A DNA stretch of 64,000 nt, taken from positions 186,001 through 250,000 of the forward strand of contig NZ_CP136187.1 of the NCBI RefSeq assembly GCF_033193315.1. Direction: 5' to 3'. Both the position numbers and the translations under genes were made by a program. Each line of letters opens with the position of its first letter. Position 1 is the first letter of the stretch. Of the stretch, positions 34,740 to 42,876 are shown piece by piece. Source of the DNA: Agathobaculum sp. NTUH-O15-33 (lineage in GTDB: Bacteria > Bacillota > Clostridia > Oscillospirales > Butyricicoccaceae). The notes beneath the pieces are model-generated. The model worked only from the letters and a program-made list of their open reading frames with translations, ran no database searches and was not told the DNA's origin.

Positions 34740-35822
34740 ATGGGCAGATCAGGCGGCGGAGGCGGCCATTCCGGCGGCGGCTTCTCGGGCGGCGGCCGCT
34801 CCGGGGGCTTTTCCGGCGGGGGCCGTTCCGGCGGTTTTTCCGGCGGCGGACGGTCCGGCGGCGGCTTTGGCGGGGGCTTTTCCGGCGGCGGGCGCTCGGG
34901 CGGCGGCAGGCCCACGGGCGGCCGTTCCACCGGCGGATACGGCGGCTTTGGCGGCATCCGTACAGGACCGATCTTTGTCAACAACTCCCGCCGCTATGAA
35001 GGCGGCGGTGGCGGCGGAGGGAACCAGAACAATAATGGCGGCGGTGGCGGCTGTGGGCCCGGCTGCGGCACGGCAGTCGGTATTTTTATCGCGGTCGTTG
35101 TGCTGTTTATGGTCATTGGATTTTTTATGCGCGGCACGGCTGGCGGCGGCAGCGATATCGCCAAAAGTACAGTCGCCCGCGAACCGCTTCCCGCGGGCGC
35201 GGTGCAGGAGACCGGCTATTATACCGATGAAGCCGGGTGGATCAGAAACGGGCGCGAGCTGGAAAGCGGCATGAAGGCCTTTTATGAGAAGACCGGCATA
35301 CAGCCTTATTTGTACATTCTGCCGGCGGATCCCGGCGCAACGGTCGCCAGTCTGACGGAGCGCTCTGAAAAACTATACGACGAGCTGTTCACCGATACGG
35401 CGCATTTCCTGCTCGTCTTCGCTGACGACGATAGGGGCTCGTACAACTGCGGCTACACCATCGGCGCGCAGGCCAAATCTGTTTTGGACGATGAAGCCAT
35501 CGGCATTCTGGCCGACTACATGGACCGCTACTATTATTCGGATATTCCGCAGGGCGATGAAGATCGCATGTTCAGCCTTGTTTTTGAAAAAACGGGCGAG
35601 CGCATCATGACCGTGCAGAAATCCCCGCTGCCGGTTGTGGCCGTGTGTCTGGCGGTGGTGATCGTGGCGGCGCTGCTGTACCTTTGGGGCAAAAAAATGC
35701 GCGAAGCGCGCGAGCGCGAGCAAAAGCGGGCCGAGGAGATCCTGAAAACGCCGCTTGAAAAATTCGGCGATAAGGATATCGAGGATTTGGCTAAAAAATA
35801 CGAGGATAAAAAGGACCCGTAA
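34740..35822 (+). CDS. Glycine-rich membrane protein with TPM-like domain
   Basis: A 360-residue protein. The first 100 or so residues are Gly/Ser/Arg low complexity (repeats of the FSGGGRSGG type) ending in a GGGGNQNNNGGGG stretch and CGPGCG. A transmembrane helix follows (IFIAVVVLFMVIGFFM). A globular region (about 145-300) with WIRNGRELESGMKAFYEKTG and FLLVFADDDRGSYNCGYTIG resembles the TPM domain. Next comes a second helix (VVAVCLAVVIVAALLYLW) and a charged coiled tail. TPM proteins are linked to membrane protein or photosystem repair in other organisms. The role here is inferred only from the neighbouring pspA. Confidence 0.75.
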   Translation: MGRSGGGGGHSGGGFSGGGRSGGFSGGGRSGGFSGGGRSGGGFGGGFSGGGRSGGGRPTGGRSTGGYGGFGGIRTGPIFVNNSRRYEGGGGGGGNQNNNGGGGGCGPGCGTAVGIFIAVVVLFMVIGFFMRGTAGGGSDIAKSTVAREPLPAGAVQETGYYTDEAGWIRNGRELESGMKAFYEKTGIQPYLYILPADPGATVASLTERSEKLYDELFTDTAHFLLVFADDDRGSYNCGYTIGAQAKSVLDDEAIGILADYMDRYYYSDIPQGDEDRMFSLVFEKTGERIMTVQKSPLPVVAVCLAVVIVAALLYLWGKKMREAREREQKRAEEILKTPLEKFGDKDIEDLAKKYEDKKDP

Positions 35823-35887
35823 GGCATTCCAAGCGCCGTGTTATGTATGCGGCATTCATGATATAAACCGAATGGAGGAAACAAAAA

Positions 35888-36568
35888 ATGGGCATTTTAG
35901 AGCGTTTCACCGACATTATCAAGGCAAATATCAACGACCTTTTGGATAAGGCGGAGGACCCCGCCAAGATGATCGATCAGTACCTGCGCGACCTGACGGA
36001 AAATCTGGCCGAGGTCAAGCGGGAAACCGCGGGCGTGATGGCGGAGGAAGCGCGCACCCGCCGCATGGTGGAGGATAACGAGGTAGAGGTAAAGAAGTAC
36101 GACGACCTTGCCCGCAAGGCGCTCGCCGCCGGCAACGAGGGCGATGCACGCACCTTCCTCGGCAAAAAGCAGCAGTTGGAGGGCAAATCGGCCAGCCTGA
36201 AGGCGACCTATGACGCCGCGCATGAAAACGCGCAGAAAATGCGCCAGATGCACGATAAGCTGGTGGGCGATATCGAAAACCTGAACAGCCGCCGCGAGAT
36301 GATTAAGGCCAAGGTCGCGGTCGCCAAGACGCAGGAAAAGGTAAACGGGTATGCCTCTTCGGCTGATAAGGCCGCGGGCGCGATGAACGCGTTTGACCGT
36401 ATGGAGCGCAAGGCCGATCAAATGCTCGACCGGGCCAACGCGATGAGCGAGCTGAACCAGAAGCCGGTGGACGAAGCCGCCGCGCTAGAGGCCAAATACG
36501 CGGCCTCCGGCGCTTCCGCCTCGGTCGACGCGGAGCTGGAAAAGCTCAAAAAGGACATGGGACTGTAA
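35888..36568 (+). CDS. pspA: PspA/IM30 family phage-shock protein
   Basis: A 226-residue almost wholly coiled-coil protein with the PspA opening MGILERFTDIIKANINDLLD and AEDPAKMIDQYLRDL, followed by long heptad-rich helices. PspA/Vipp1 proteins assemble ESCRT-III-like rods on damaged membrane. GGAGGAAAC precedes the ATG. It is third in a run after the CBS and glycine-rich genes, and a terminator follows, so the three probably form one membrane-stress unit. Confidence 0.93.
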   Translation: MGILERFTDIIKANINDLLDKAEDPAKMIDQYLRDLTENLAEVKRETAGVMAEEARTRRMVEDNEVEVKKYDDLARKALAAGNEGDARTFLGKKQQLEGKSASLKATYDAAHENAQKMRQMHDKLVGDIENLNSRREMIKAKVAVAKTQEKVNGYASSADKAAGAMNAFDRMERKADQMLDRANAMSELNQKPVDEAAALEAKYAASGASASVDAELEKLKKDMGL

Positions 36569-36579
36569 ATCATAGTTGT

Positions 36580-36616
36580 AAAAAGCCGCTTCCGAGTGTT
36601 TCGGAAGCGGCTTTTT
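36580..36616. terminator. Bidirectional terminator after pspA
   Basis: A perfect 16-bp stem AAAAAGCCGCTTCCGA with its complement and a GTGTT loop, between convergent genes. Confidence 0.92.
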
Positions 36617-36620
36617 CCTT

Positions 36621-36974
36621 TTATTCCTTGCAGCCGGCGCAGCATTCGCAGCTGTCGCAGGCGGAGGCGGCTTCGGCGGCCTTGCGGTCCTCGTAGGCGC
36701 GGAGCGAGCCCTCGGTCATATGGCTCAGCGCGGCGATTCGCTCGTTCACCATATCCCACATGCAAAGCGGCAGGTGGTCGCGGTGCCCGCGGTGGACGGT
36801 CACGCACTCGAAACAGTTGCCGTGGTGCGGACACGCTTCCTTACAGGGACAGTGGTCGCCCGCCTCGCGCACCTGCTTTAAAAATTCGCGTTTGATCTTG
36901 AGGGCTTCTTCTTTAAAGCCTTGGCGGTCAAGTTCGTTTTGCTGAATCGCCAGCTCGTTGCCGTCAATTTGCAT
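36621..36974 (-). CDS. Small cysteine-rich protein, probable metal binder
   Basis: A 117-residue protein from the ATG at 36974 with AAGGAA upstream; the frame extends to 37103 without support. The N-terminal half is helical and charged (QQNELDRQGFKEEALKIKRE). A central cluster reads CPCKEACPHHGNCFEC then VHRGHRDHLPLCM, and the C-terminus ends CDSCECCAGCKE. Similar proteins occur in many Clostridia, sometimes labelled LPS biosynthesis protein without evidence. Zinc or FeS binding is likely; the function is unknown. Confidence 0.8.
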   Translation of the reverse strand: MQIDGNELAIQQNELDRQGFKEEALKIKREFLKQVREAGDHCPCKEACPHHGNCFECVTVHRGHRDHLPLCMWDMVNERIAALSHMTEGSLRAYEDRKAAEAASACDSCECCAGCKE

Positions 36975-37134
36975 GGGAAATTCCTTCTTTCCGTCGGTTT
37001 TTGTCTTTTTAGCATAGCAAATAGGGTCGCTCTCGTCAAGCGCGGCGCGCCAAGGTTCGGGGCCGATGCGTTCATTTGTGTAAAATGACGAAAAACTGGT
37101 CATAATTTCTAACGGTTTGACGGTGAAAACCGTC

Positions 37135-37163
37135 TTGCATAAATGTGAACGGTTTGTTACAAT
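37135..37163 (+). promoter_or_regulatory. Promoter of the GlcNAc PTS operon
   Basis: TTGCAT (37135-37140) and TACAAT (37158-37163), 17 bases apart. An inverted repeat ACGGTTT...AAACCGT (about 37112-37132) lies just upstream. Nothing else was seen in 36975-37134. Confidence 0.72.
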
Positions 37164-37200
37164 AAAAACAACAAGTGAACAAGAATCCGAAAAGTCAGTT

Positions 37201-37229
37201 GGATTGTTACCGCTTCGGCGGGCAAAACC
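37201..37229 (+). promoter_or_regulatory. Ribonucleic antiterminator (RAT) of the BglG/GlcT type
   Basis: GGATTGTTACCGCTTCGG then CGGGCAAAACC matches the RAT stem-loop bound by PRD antiterminators of the BglG/LicT/GlcT family. Its last four bases (AACC) overlap the terminator stem that follows, as the mechanism requires. The antiterminator protein gene is not in the window. Confidence 0.88.
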
Positions 37230-37299
37230 AAATTTCGCGAAACGATGGGCCTATTATAGGTGAATCGTATCCGCAGAAATTTGGTTCTTTTTATTTTTG
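37226..37299 (+). terminator. RAT-controlled terminator in the PTS leader
   Basis: AACCAAATTTC (37226-37236) pairs with GAAATTTGGTT (37276-37286), followed by CTTTTTATTTTT. Formation is mutually exclusive with the RAT hairpin. Confidence 0.9.
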
Positions 37300-37350
37300 G
37301 GCATATTCCTACGGTGCGTAGGACATACTCGTCAGAAAAAGGGTGATGAA

Positions 37351-37848
37351 ATGTTTGGTAAATTAAAGGAAAAATTGATGGGCGGCGCCGGTGGCGGCAT
37401 GGTGATTGCTTCTCCGGTAAAGGGAAAGATCGTTCCGCTTTCCGACGTGGCCGACCCGACGTTCGCGCAGGGCATTCTGGGTCAGGGCGCGGCCGTTGTA
37501 CCGGCTGAGGGCCGCATCACAGCGCCGGCGGACGGCACGATCGACGTGATGTTCGATACCGGCCACGCGGTCAGCATGACCACGGACGACGGGGCCGAGG
37601 TGCTCATCCACGTGGGCCTCGACACCGTGCAGCTCAAGGGCGAACACTACAAGGCCTGCTGCAAGGCGGGCGATAAGGTCAAAACGGGCGATACGCTGAT
37701 CGAATTTGACCCCGAGGCGATCAAAGCGGCAGGCTACGATATCGTAACGCCGGTCATTATCTGCAATTCGGATGCGTACAGTGCTGTGAAGGCGGCCGAC
37801 CCGGGTCCCGTGGAAGCGGGCGCGCCGCTGCTGACGCTGAAAAAGTAA
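37351..37848 (+). CDS. crr: PTS glucose-type EIIA (Crr)
   Basis: A 165-residue single-domain EIIA. The ATG at 37351 (MFGKLKEKL) has AAGGGTGA upstream; the frame extends 18 codons earlier through the leader. The phosphoacceptor His is in AEVLIHVGLDTVQLKG, with the partner His in FDTGHAVSM. It carries phosphate from HPr to the EIIB domain of the nagE product. Being first in the operon, directly after the RAT/terminator, it is controlled by antitermination. Confidence 0.93.
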   Translation: MFGKLKEKLMGGAGGGMVIASPVKGKIVPLSDVADPTFAQGILGQGAAVVPAEGRITAPADGTIDVMFDTGHAVSMTTDDGAEVLIHVGLDTVQLKGEHYKACCKAGDKVKTGDTLIEFDPEAIKAAGYDIVTPVIICNSDAYSAVKAADPGPVEAGAPLLTLKK

Positions 37849-37877
37849 AATAACCGCGAGAAAGGAAATGAAACAAT

Positions 37878-38135
37878 ATGAAAACATTTGAGTACACGAT
37901 CACCGACGAGCTGGGCATCCACGCGCGTCCGGCGGGGCTGCTGGTCAAGGAAGCCGCGAAGTTTGAATCCAAGATCATGATCGCATCCCCCAAGAAAGAA
38001 GTCGACGCGAAGCGCATCATGGGCGTGATGAGCATGGGCGCCAAGCAGGGCGACCTGATCCGCGTCACGGTCGAAGGGCCGGATGAGGAAGCCGCCGCCG
38101 ATGCGATGGAGCTGTTCCTCAGAAAGAACCTGTAA
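37878..38135 (+). CDS. HPr-like phosphocarrier with His15 but Arg46
   Basis: An 85-residue HPr. The phosphorylation site is intact (GIHARPAG, His15). The regulatory region reads DAKRIMGVMSMG, with Arg at position 46 where HPr usually has Ser. It should therefore pass phosphate from EI to EIIA but cannot be phosphorylated by HPr kinase, so it should not serve as the CcpA corepressor. It is probably an operon-dedicated HPr beside a general ptsH elsewhere. GAAAGGAAATG precedes the start. Confidence 0.92.
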   Translation: MKTFEYTITDELGIHARPAGLLVKEAAKFESKIMIASPKKEVDAKRIMGVMSMGAKQGDLIRVTVEGPDEEAAADAMELFLRKNL

Positions 38136-38273
38136 AAAAGGTTTCAATCCGTTTGCGGGGCATCCGGAAACGGTGGAACGTCGGCGCGGGCGCCTATCGG
38201 CTAAGGCCGCCCCTGCCGCATACACATTGACCGAGCCGCCGGAGGGCGGTAAAAAAGAGGAGGGGAAATCCTT

Positions 38274-39722
38274 ATGATGAAAAAATTGCAGAAGCTCGGC
38301 AAATCGCTGATGCTGCCTGTCGCGTGTCTGCCCGTTGCAGGCATTTTGATGGGCATTGGCTACGCTCTATCGCCGGGTACCATGCAGGGCGGCGATATCA
38401 CGGGCGCTCTGGCCATGATTGGTCTGTTCCTGGTGAAAGCTGGCGGTGCGCTGATTGACAACATGCCGATCCTGTTCGCGATCGGTGTCGCGGTCGGCAT
38501 GTCGGACGACCACGAAGGCACGTCGGCTCTGGCCGGTCTGGTTTCCTGATTGATGATCCAGCAGCTGCTCAATCCGGCCTTTGTATCCATTATCAAGGGC
38601 GTGGAGGCGGACGCTGCGTTCTCCAAGGTCAACAACCAGTTTATCGGTATCGTTGCCGGTATCATCGGCGCGATGTGCTACAACAAGTTCAAATCCACCA
38701 AGCTGCCCGACGCGCTGTCGTTCTTCTCGGGCAAGCGCTGCGTCGCTATCGTCACGGCGGTCGTTTCGATCGTTGCGGCACTCGTTTTGTTCTTCGTCTG
38801 GCCGGTCGTTTACAACGCACTCGTTTGGGTCGGCGAAAGCATCATGGGTCTTGGCGCTGTCGGCGTTGGCATTTACACGTTCCTCAACCGTCTGCTCATT
38901 CCGGTCGGCCTGCACCACGCGCTCAACTCGGTCTTCTGGTTTGACGTTGCCGGTATCAACGATCTGGGCAACTTCTGGGCCGGCACCGGCGTAGCCGGAC
39001 AGACCGGTATGTATATGACCGGCTTCTTCCCGTTCATGATGTTCGGCCTGCCCGCAGCCTGCTTGGCAATGTACCACACCGCCAAGCCGAACAAGAAAAA
39101 GATCGCTTACGGCCTGCTGTTCGCAGCCGCGATCTGCTCCTTCGTCTCCGGCGTTACCGAGCCGATCGAGTTCTCGTTCATGTTCCTCGCTCCCGGCCTG
39201 TATGTTGTGCATGCGCTGCTGGCCGGCATCTCCGGCGCGATCACCGTTATGTTCCCGGTTCGAGCGGGCTTCTCGTTCTCGGGCGGCGTTGTTGACTTGG
39301 TGCTCTCCTCGTTCACGCCTCTGGCGCAGAACACTTGGATGATCATCCCGATCGGCATCGTGGTCGCTATCGTCTACTACTTTGTGTTCCGCGTCGTTAT
39401 CACCAAGTTCAACCTCAAGACCCCCGGCCGTGAGGATGACGATGATGAAGACGAGACCAAGGCTGTTCTGGCGAACAACGATTTCACCGCTGTTGCGGCG
39501 CAGATTCTCGAAGGCCTTGGCGGCAAGGACAATGTCGTAAGCCTCGACAACTGCATCACCCGCCTGCGCCTCGAAGTAAAGGATTACACCGCGGTCGATG
39601 AAAAGAAGATCAAGGCTGCCGGCGTAGCGGGCGTTATGCGTCCGTCCAAGACTTCGGTTCAGGTTATTGTAGGCACCAAGGTACAGTTCGTAGCCGACGA
39701 AATGGCCAAGATGCTTAAGTAA
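38274..39722 (+). pseudogene. nagE: PTS N-acetylglucosamine EIICB with an in-frame TGA
   Basis: The frame from ATG 38274 is uninterrupted except for TGA at 38547-38549 (after SALAGLVS, before LMIQQLLNP), where related EIIC proteins commonly have Trp or Tyr. The sequence otherwise gives a complete EIIC-EIIB of about 482 residues: EIIC with GVTEPIEFSFMFLAPGLYVVH and AGFSFSGGVVDLVL, the linker NLKTPGRED, and EIIB with the phosphocysteine in LDNCITRLRLEV. It matches NagE better than PtsG, and nagB and nagA follow. A one-base error (TGG to TGA), a recent mutation or readthrough could explain the stop. EIIA is separate (crr). Confidence 0.87.
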
Positions 39723-39754
39723 AAGTAGGAATGCTCCCTCACACGGGGGAGTGT

Positions 39755-39795
39755 GCGGAAGGCGGGCGGCGACGCTCGCCTTCCGCGTCATTATT
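39755..39795 (+). terminator. Hairpin between nagE and nagB
   Basis: A 13-bp stem GCGGAAGGCGGGC with its complement (one G-U), then TCATTATTTTTTA. It is probably a partial terminator within the operon. Confidence 0.7.
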
Positions 39796-39822
39796 TTTTA
39801 GAAATGGATGAGGTGTGGAATA

Positions 39823-40560
39823 ATGAAGATCATTTGTGCAAAAGACTATAACGAACTCAGCCGCAAAGCGGCAAATGTCATCGCGGCGCAGGTCATTTTA
39901 AAGCCGAACTGCGTGCTCGGTCTGGCGACCGGCTCTTCGCCGATCGGCCTGTATGAAGAGCTGGTAAAAGGCTATCAGGCGGGCGATTTGGACTTTTCGG
40001 GCGTTACCACCTTTAATCTGGACGAGTACCGCGGCCTGACCGCCGACCACGACCAGAGCTATCACTACTTCATGCACAAGCACCTGTTCGATTCGATCAA
40101 CGTACCGAAGGATCGCGTCCATGTGCCGGACGGCTCCGACCCGGACGCGGATAACGCCTGCGCTTCCTACGAAGCCGCGGTGCGCGCCGCCGGCGGCGTG
40201 GATTTACAGCTGCTGGGCATGGGTCTGAACGGCCACATCGGCTTTAACGAACCGGCCGACGAATTCCCGAAGGACACCCACTGTGTCGATCTGACGGAAT
40301 CCACCATTGAAGCCAACAAGCGGTTCTTTGCCTCCGCGGACGATGTGCCGCGTCAGGCTTACACGATGGGCATCGGCACCATCATGGCGGCGCGTAAGGT
40401 CCTGATCATCGTTTCGGGCGAAAACAAGGCGGATATCGTGCGCGAAGCGTTCTTCGGCCCGGTCACGCCCCGCGTGCCCGCATCCATTCTCCAGCTGCAC
40501 CCGGACGTCGTCGCGGTCGTGGACGAAGCGGCGCTGGCCAAATGCCGCGATCTGCTCTAA
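39823..40560 (+). CDS. nagB: Glucosamine-6-phosphate deaminase
   Basis: A 245-residue enzyme converting glucosamine-6-phosphate to fructose-6-phosphate and ammonia. It has LGLATGSSPIGLYEELV, TTFNLDEYRGLTADHDQSYHYFM and LLGMGLNGHIGFNEPADEF with the catalytic Asp, His and Glu. The ATG at 39823 follows GATGAGGTG. It lacks the allosteric C-terminal extension of the E. coli hexamer, as usual for Firmicutes. It completes uptake through NagE with NagA. Confidence 0.95.
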   Translation: MKIICAKDYNELSRKAANVIAAQVILKPNCVLGLATGSSPIGLYEELVKGYQAGDLDFSGVTTFNLDEYRGLTADHDQSYHYFMHKHLFDSINVPKDRVHVPDGSDPDADNACASYEAAVRAAGGVDLQLLGMGLNGHIGFNEPADEFPKDTHCVDLTESTIEANKRFFASADDVPRQAYTMGIGTIMAARKVLIIVSGENKADIVREAFFGPVTPRVPASILQLHPDVVAVVDEAALAKCRDLL

Positions 40561-40582
40561 GAGGAATGAAGGAGTCATCCGC

Positions 40583-41692
40583 ATGGAATTTAAAAATCTG
40601 AAAGTTTTTCAGCCGGACGGAACGTTCGTACACGGCGGCCTGAGTATTTCCGGCGATCGGATCGCGTCCGGCGAGCCTTCGGCCGAAGCCGCCGATATGG
40701 ACGGCCTGACCGCGATCCCCGGCTTAGTGGACGTTCATTTCCACGGCTGTGTCGGCTATGACTTCTGCGACGGCACGTACGAGGCGATCTCCGCCATCGC
40801 GCGCTATCAGGCGCAGAACGGCGTGGCGGCGATCTGCCCGGCAACCATGACCTATCCGGAGGAAAAGCTGGCCGGCATTGCCGAAGCCGCCGCGACCTAT
40901 CGGGTCGAGGCGCAGGACGCGGCGCTGGTCGGCATCAATATGGAGGGTCCGTTTATTTCGGAGGCAAAAAAAGGCGCGCAAAACGCGGCCTACCTGCACG
41001 AACCGGACGCGGAAATGTTCCGCCGCCTGCAAAAGAAGGCGAACGGTCTGTTCAAGCTGTGCGATCTTGCGCCGGAGATTCCGCACGCGATGGAAACGAT
41101 CGAGGCGCTCGCGTCTGAGGTTCGCTTGTCCATCGCGCACACCGAAGCGGATTATGAAACGACCTCCGAAGCGTTTCGCCTTGGCGCGCGGCAGGTAACG
41201 CACTTGTGGAACGCCATGCCGCCCTTTTCACACCGCGCGCCCGGCGTAATCGGCGCGGCGGCGGACAACGACGCGGTCGCGGTTGAACTGATCGCGGACG
41301 GCGTGCATGTGCACCCGTCGGTCGTTCGGCAAACGTTCAAGATGTTCGCGGGCCGGGTCATTCTGATTTCAGACAGCATGATGGCCACCGGTCTGGAGGA
41401 CGGCGAATATTCGCTTGGCGGGCAGGCGGTCACGGTGCGGGGCAACCTTGCCACCCTGCACGACGGTACCATCGCCGGTTCGGCCACCAATTTGCTAAAC
41501 TGTGTACGCAGTGCGGTAAAGATGGGCATTCCGCTCGGCGAAGCCGTGCGTTCGGCGGCCCTCAACCCGGCCAGAGCCATCGGCGTAGAGCACGATTATG
41601 GCTCGCTGGAACCCGGGCGGCTTGCCAACGTCGTCTTTTTAGACGATGAATTGAACGTGCATTCGATCATGCTGCGCGGACAACTGCTATAG
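40583..41692 (+). CDS. nagA: N-acetylglucosamine-6-phosphate deacetylase
   Basis: A 369-residue amidohydrolase that removes acetate from GlcNAc-6-phosphate. The metal site lies in PGLVDVHFHGCVGYDF (the HFHG form), Glu in NMEGPFIS, His in LSIAHTEADY and THLWNAMPPFSHR, and the catalytic Asp in LISDSMMATGLEDGEYSLGG. It starts 22 bases after nagB with GAAGGAG, and a large terminator follows. Confidence 0.95.
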   Translation: MEFKNLKVFQPDGTFVHGGLSISGDRIASGEPSAEAADMDGLTAIPGLVDVHFHGCVGYDFCDGTYEAISAIARYQAQNGVAAICPATMTYPEEKLAGIAEAAATYRVEAQDAALVGINMEGPFISEAKKGAQNAAYLHEPDAEMFRRLQKKANGLFKLCDLAPEIPHAMETIEALASEVRLSIAHTEADYETTSEAFRLGARQVTHLWNAMPPFSHRAPGVIGAAADNDAVAVELIADGVHVHPSVVRQTFKMFAGRVILISDSMMATGLEDGEYSLGGQAVTVRGNLATLHDGTIAGSATNLLNCVRSAVKMGIPLGEAVRSAALNPARAIGVEHDYGSLEPGRLANVVFLDDELNVHSIMLRGQLL

Positions 41693-41701
41693 AACAATTT
41701 T

Positions 41702-41765
41702 GAGGGCGCCGCTCTGAACTGCCCCCCTGTCTACTTGACAGGGGCAGTTCACCTGCGGCGCCCTC
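41702..41765 (+). terminator. Large hairpin terminator after nagA
   Basis: An outer 11-bp stem GAGGGCGCCGC (41702-41712) with 41755-41765 encloses an inner stem AACTGCCC/GGGCAGTT plus CTGTC/GACAG. TTGCC follows, so the tail is weak. Confidence 0.7.
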
Positions 41766-41846
41766 TTGCCTTTCGTTTTCCTCTCTTGACCGGCGGCACG
41801 CGGTTGTGATACGATAAATTCATTAAGAAGGATGGGAGGGCGCCCT

Positions 41847-42707
41847 GTGATCCAATGCTTTGTCAAAAAGGAATACGAGCCGGTATTCGGGCTCCCGGGC
41901 ATGCCGCGTTTGTTTAGTGTCAGCCGGACGGAAGCCGAGGCCAGCGTCCACCCGCGCGTCATGCACGCGCATAAGGATTTGGTCGAGGTCGTGCTGATCT
42001 GCGGCGGCGAAAGCGTTTACTCGGTCGGCGGCGTCGCGTACGAAGCGCGGCGGGGCGACCTATTCATTTATAACAGCGGCGTGGTGCACGACGAACGCTC
42101 CGGGCCGGATGCAAAGATCGCAAGCTACAGCCTAGCGTTCGGCGGCCTCGCGGTGCCCGGCCTGCGCGAAAACGCGCTGACAAGGGATGACGCTTCGCCC
42201 GTCTACCGCTTGACCGAGGCGCAAACCGTGCGGCTGGAACGGCTGTACGCTTTGCTGTTTGACGAACTCAAGGCCGGGAACGAGGACGGCAGCCATCACC
42301 TGCTCATGGCGCTTTTATCCGTTGTGCGGCAGTATCTCGGCGGCGAGAACGCGGGGCGCACGGCGGATGAAAACGCGCTGTCCCGCCGCATCAAGGATTA
42401 TATCGACGCGCACTTCGCGGAGGATTTTTCTCTGCAAGCGCTGGCGGACAGCCTGCGCGTCAGCCCATATTACTTATCGCATGTGTTCAAGCAGGTCACC
42501 GGCTACTCGCCGCTGCAATATGTATTGCGCCGCCGCGTGGGCGAAGCGCAGACCCTGCTCATTACCACCGATCTGCCCGTCACGCGCATTGCCGCGGTCG
42601 TCGGGTATGACAACCCCAGCCACTTCAACGCTCAGTTTTCCAAGGCGGTCGGCATGTCGCCGCGCACCTTCCGCCGGGAGTATGTGGTGCATGAATCGCA
42701 AGATTAA
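41847..42707 (+). CDS. AraC-family regulator with cupin sensor
   Basis: A protein of about 286 residues. I chose the GTG at 41847 because GGGAGGG lies seven bases upstream; an ATG five codons earlier has a poorly placed site. The N-terminal cupin (HAHKDLVEVVLICGGE, RRGDLFIYNSGVVHDE) precedes two helix-turn-helix motifs (FSLQALADSLRVSPYYLSHV and PVTRIAAVVGYDNPSHFNAQ). It lies between nagA and the inositol-dehydrogenase-like gene and may regulate either. Confidence 0.9.
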   Translation: MIQCFVKKEYEPVFGLPGMPRLFSVSRTEAEASVHPRVMHAHKDLVEVVLICGGESVYSVGGVAYEARRGDLFIYNSGVVHDERSGPDAKIASYSLAFGGLAVPGLRENALTRDDASPVYRLTEAQTVRLERLYALLFDELKAGNEDGSHHLLMALLSVVRQYLGGENAGRTADENALSRRIKDYIDAHFAEDFSLQALADSLRVSPYYLSHVFKQVTGYSPLQYVLRRRVGEAQTLLITTDLPVTRIAAVVGYDNPSHFNAQFSKAVGMSPRTFRREYVVHESQD

Positions 42708-42718
42708 GGAAGTTTATG

Positions 42719-42759
42719 AAATAGCGCCGCCGGAGACGGGTGTTCCAGCGGCGCTATTT
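42719..42759 (+). terminator. Terminator after the AraC regulator
   Basis: A 12-bp stem AAATAGCGCCGC with its complement, then TTTTTCT. Confidence 0.85.
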
Positions 42760-42876
42760 TTCTATCAAAAAGCAAGAATGCTCTATTTTTTTCGCCTGTG
42801 CGGCAGTACAATAAAGACAAGTTAAGGGGCTGGGAGAGAGGCCCCGGAGAGAGAACGAGAGTTTAAAGGAGAATGC

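Noticed and set aside
37297..37350. An 18-codon N-terminal extension of the EIIA gene
   Set aside because: The extension overlaps leader sequence right after the terminator, and the ribosome site is placed for the ATG at 37351.
38547..38549. Selenocysteine at the nagE TGA
   Set aside because: Relatives have an aromatic residue here, the site is not redox-active, and no SECIS-like hairpin was recognised just downstream.
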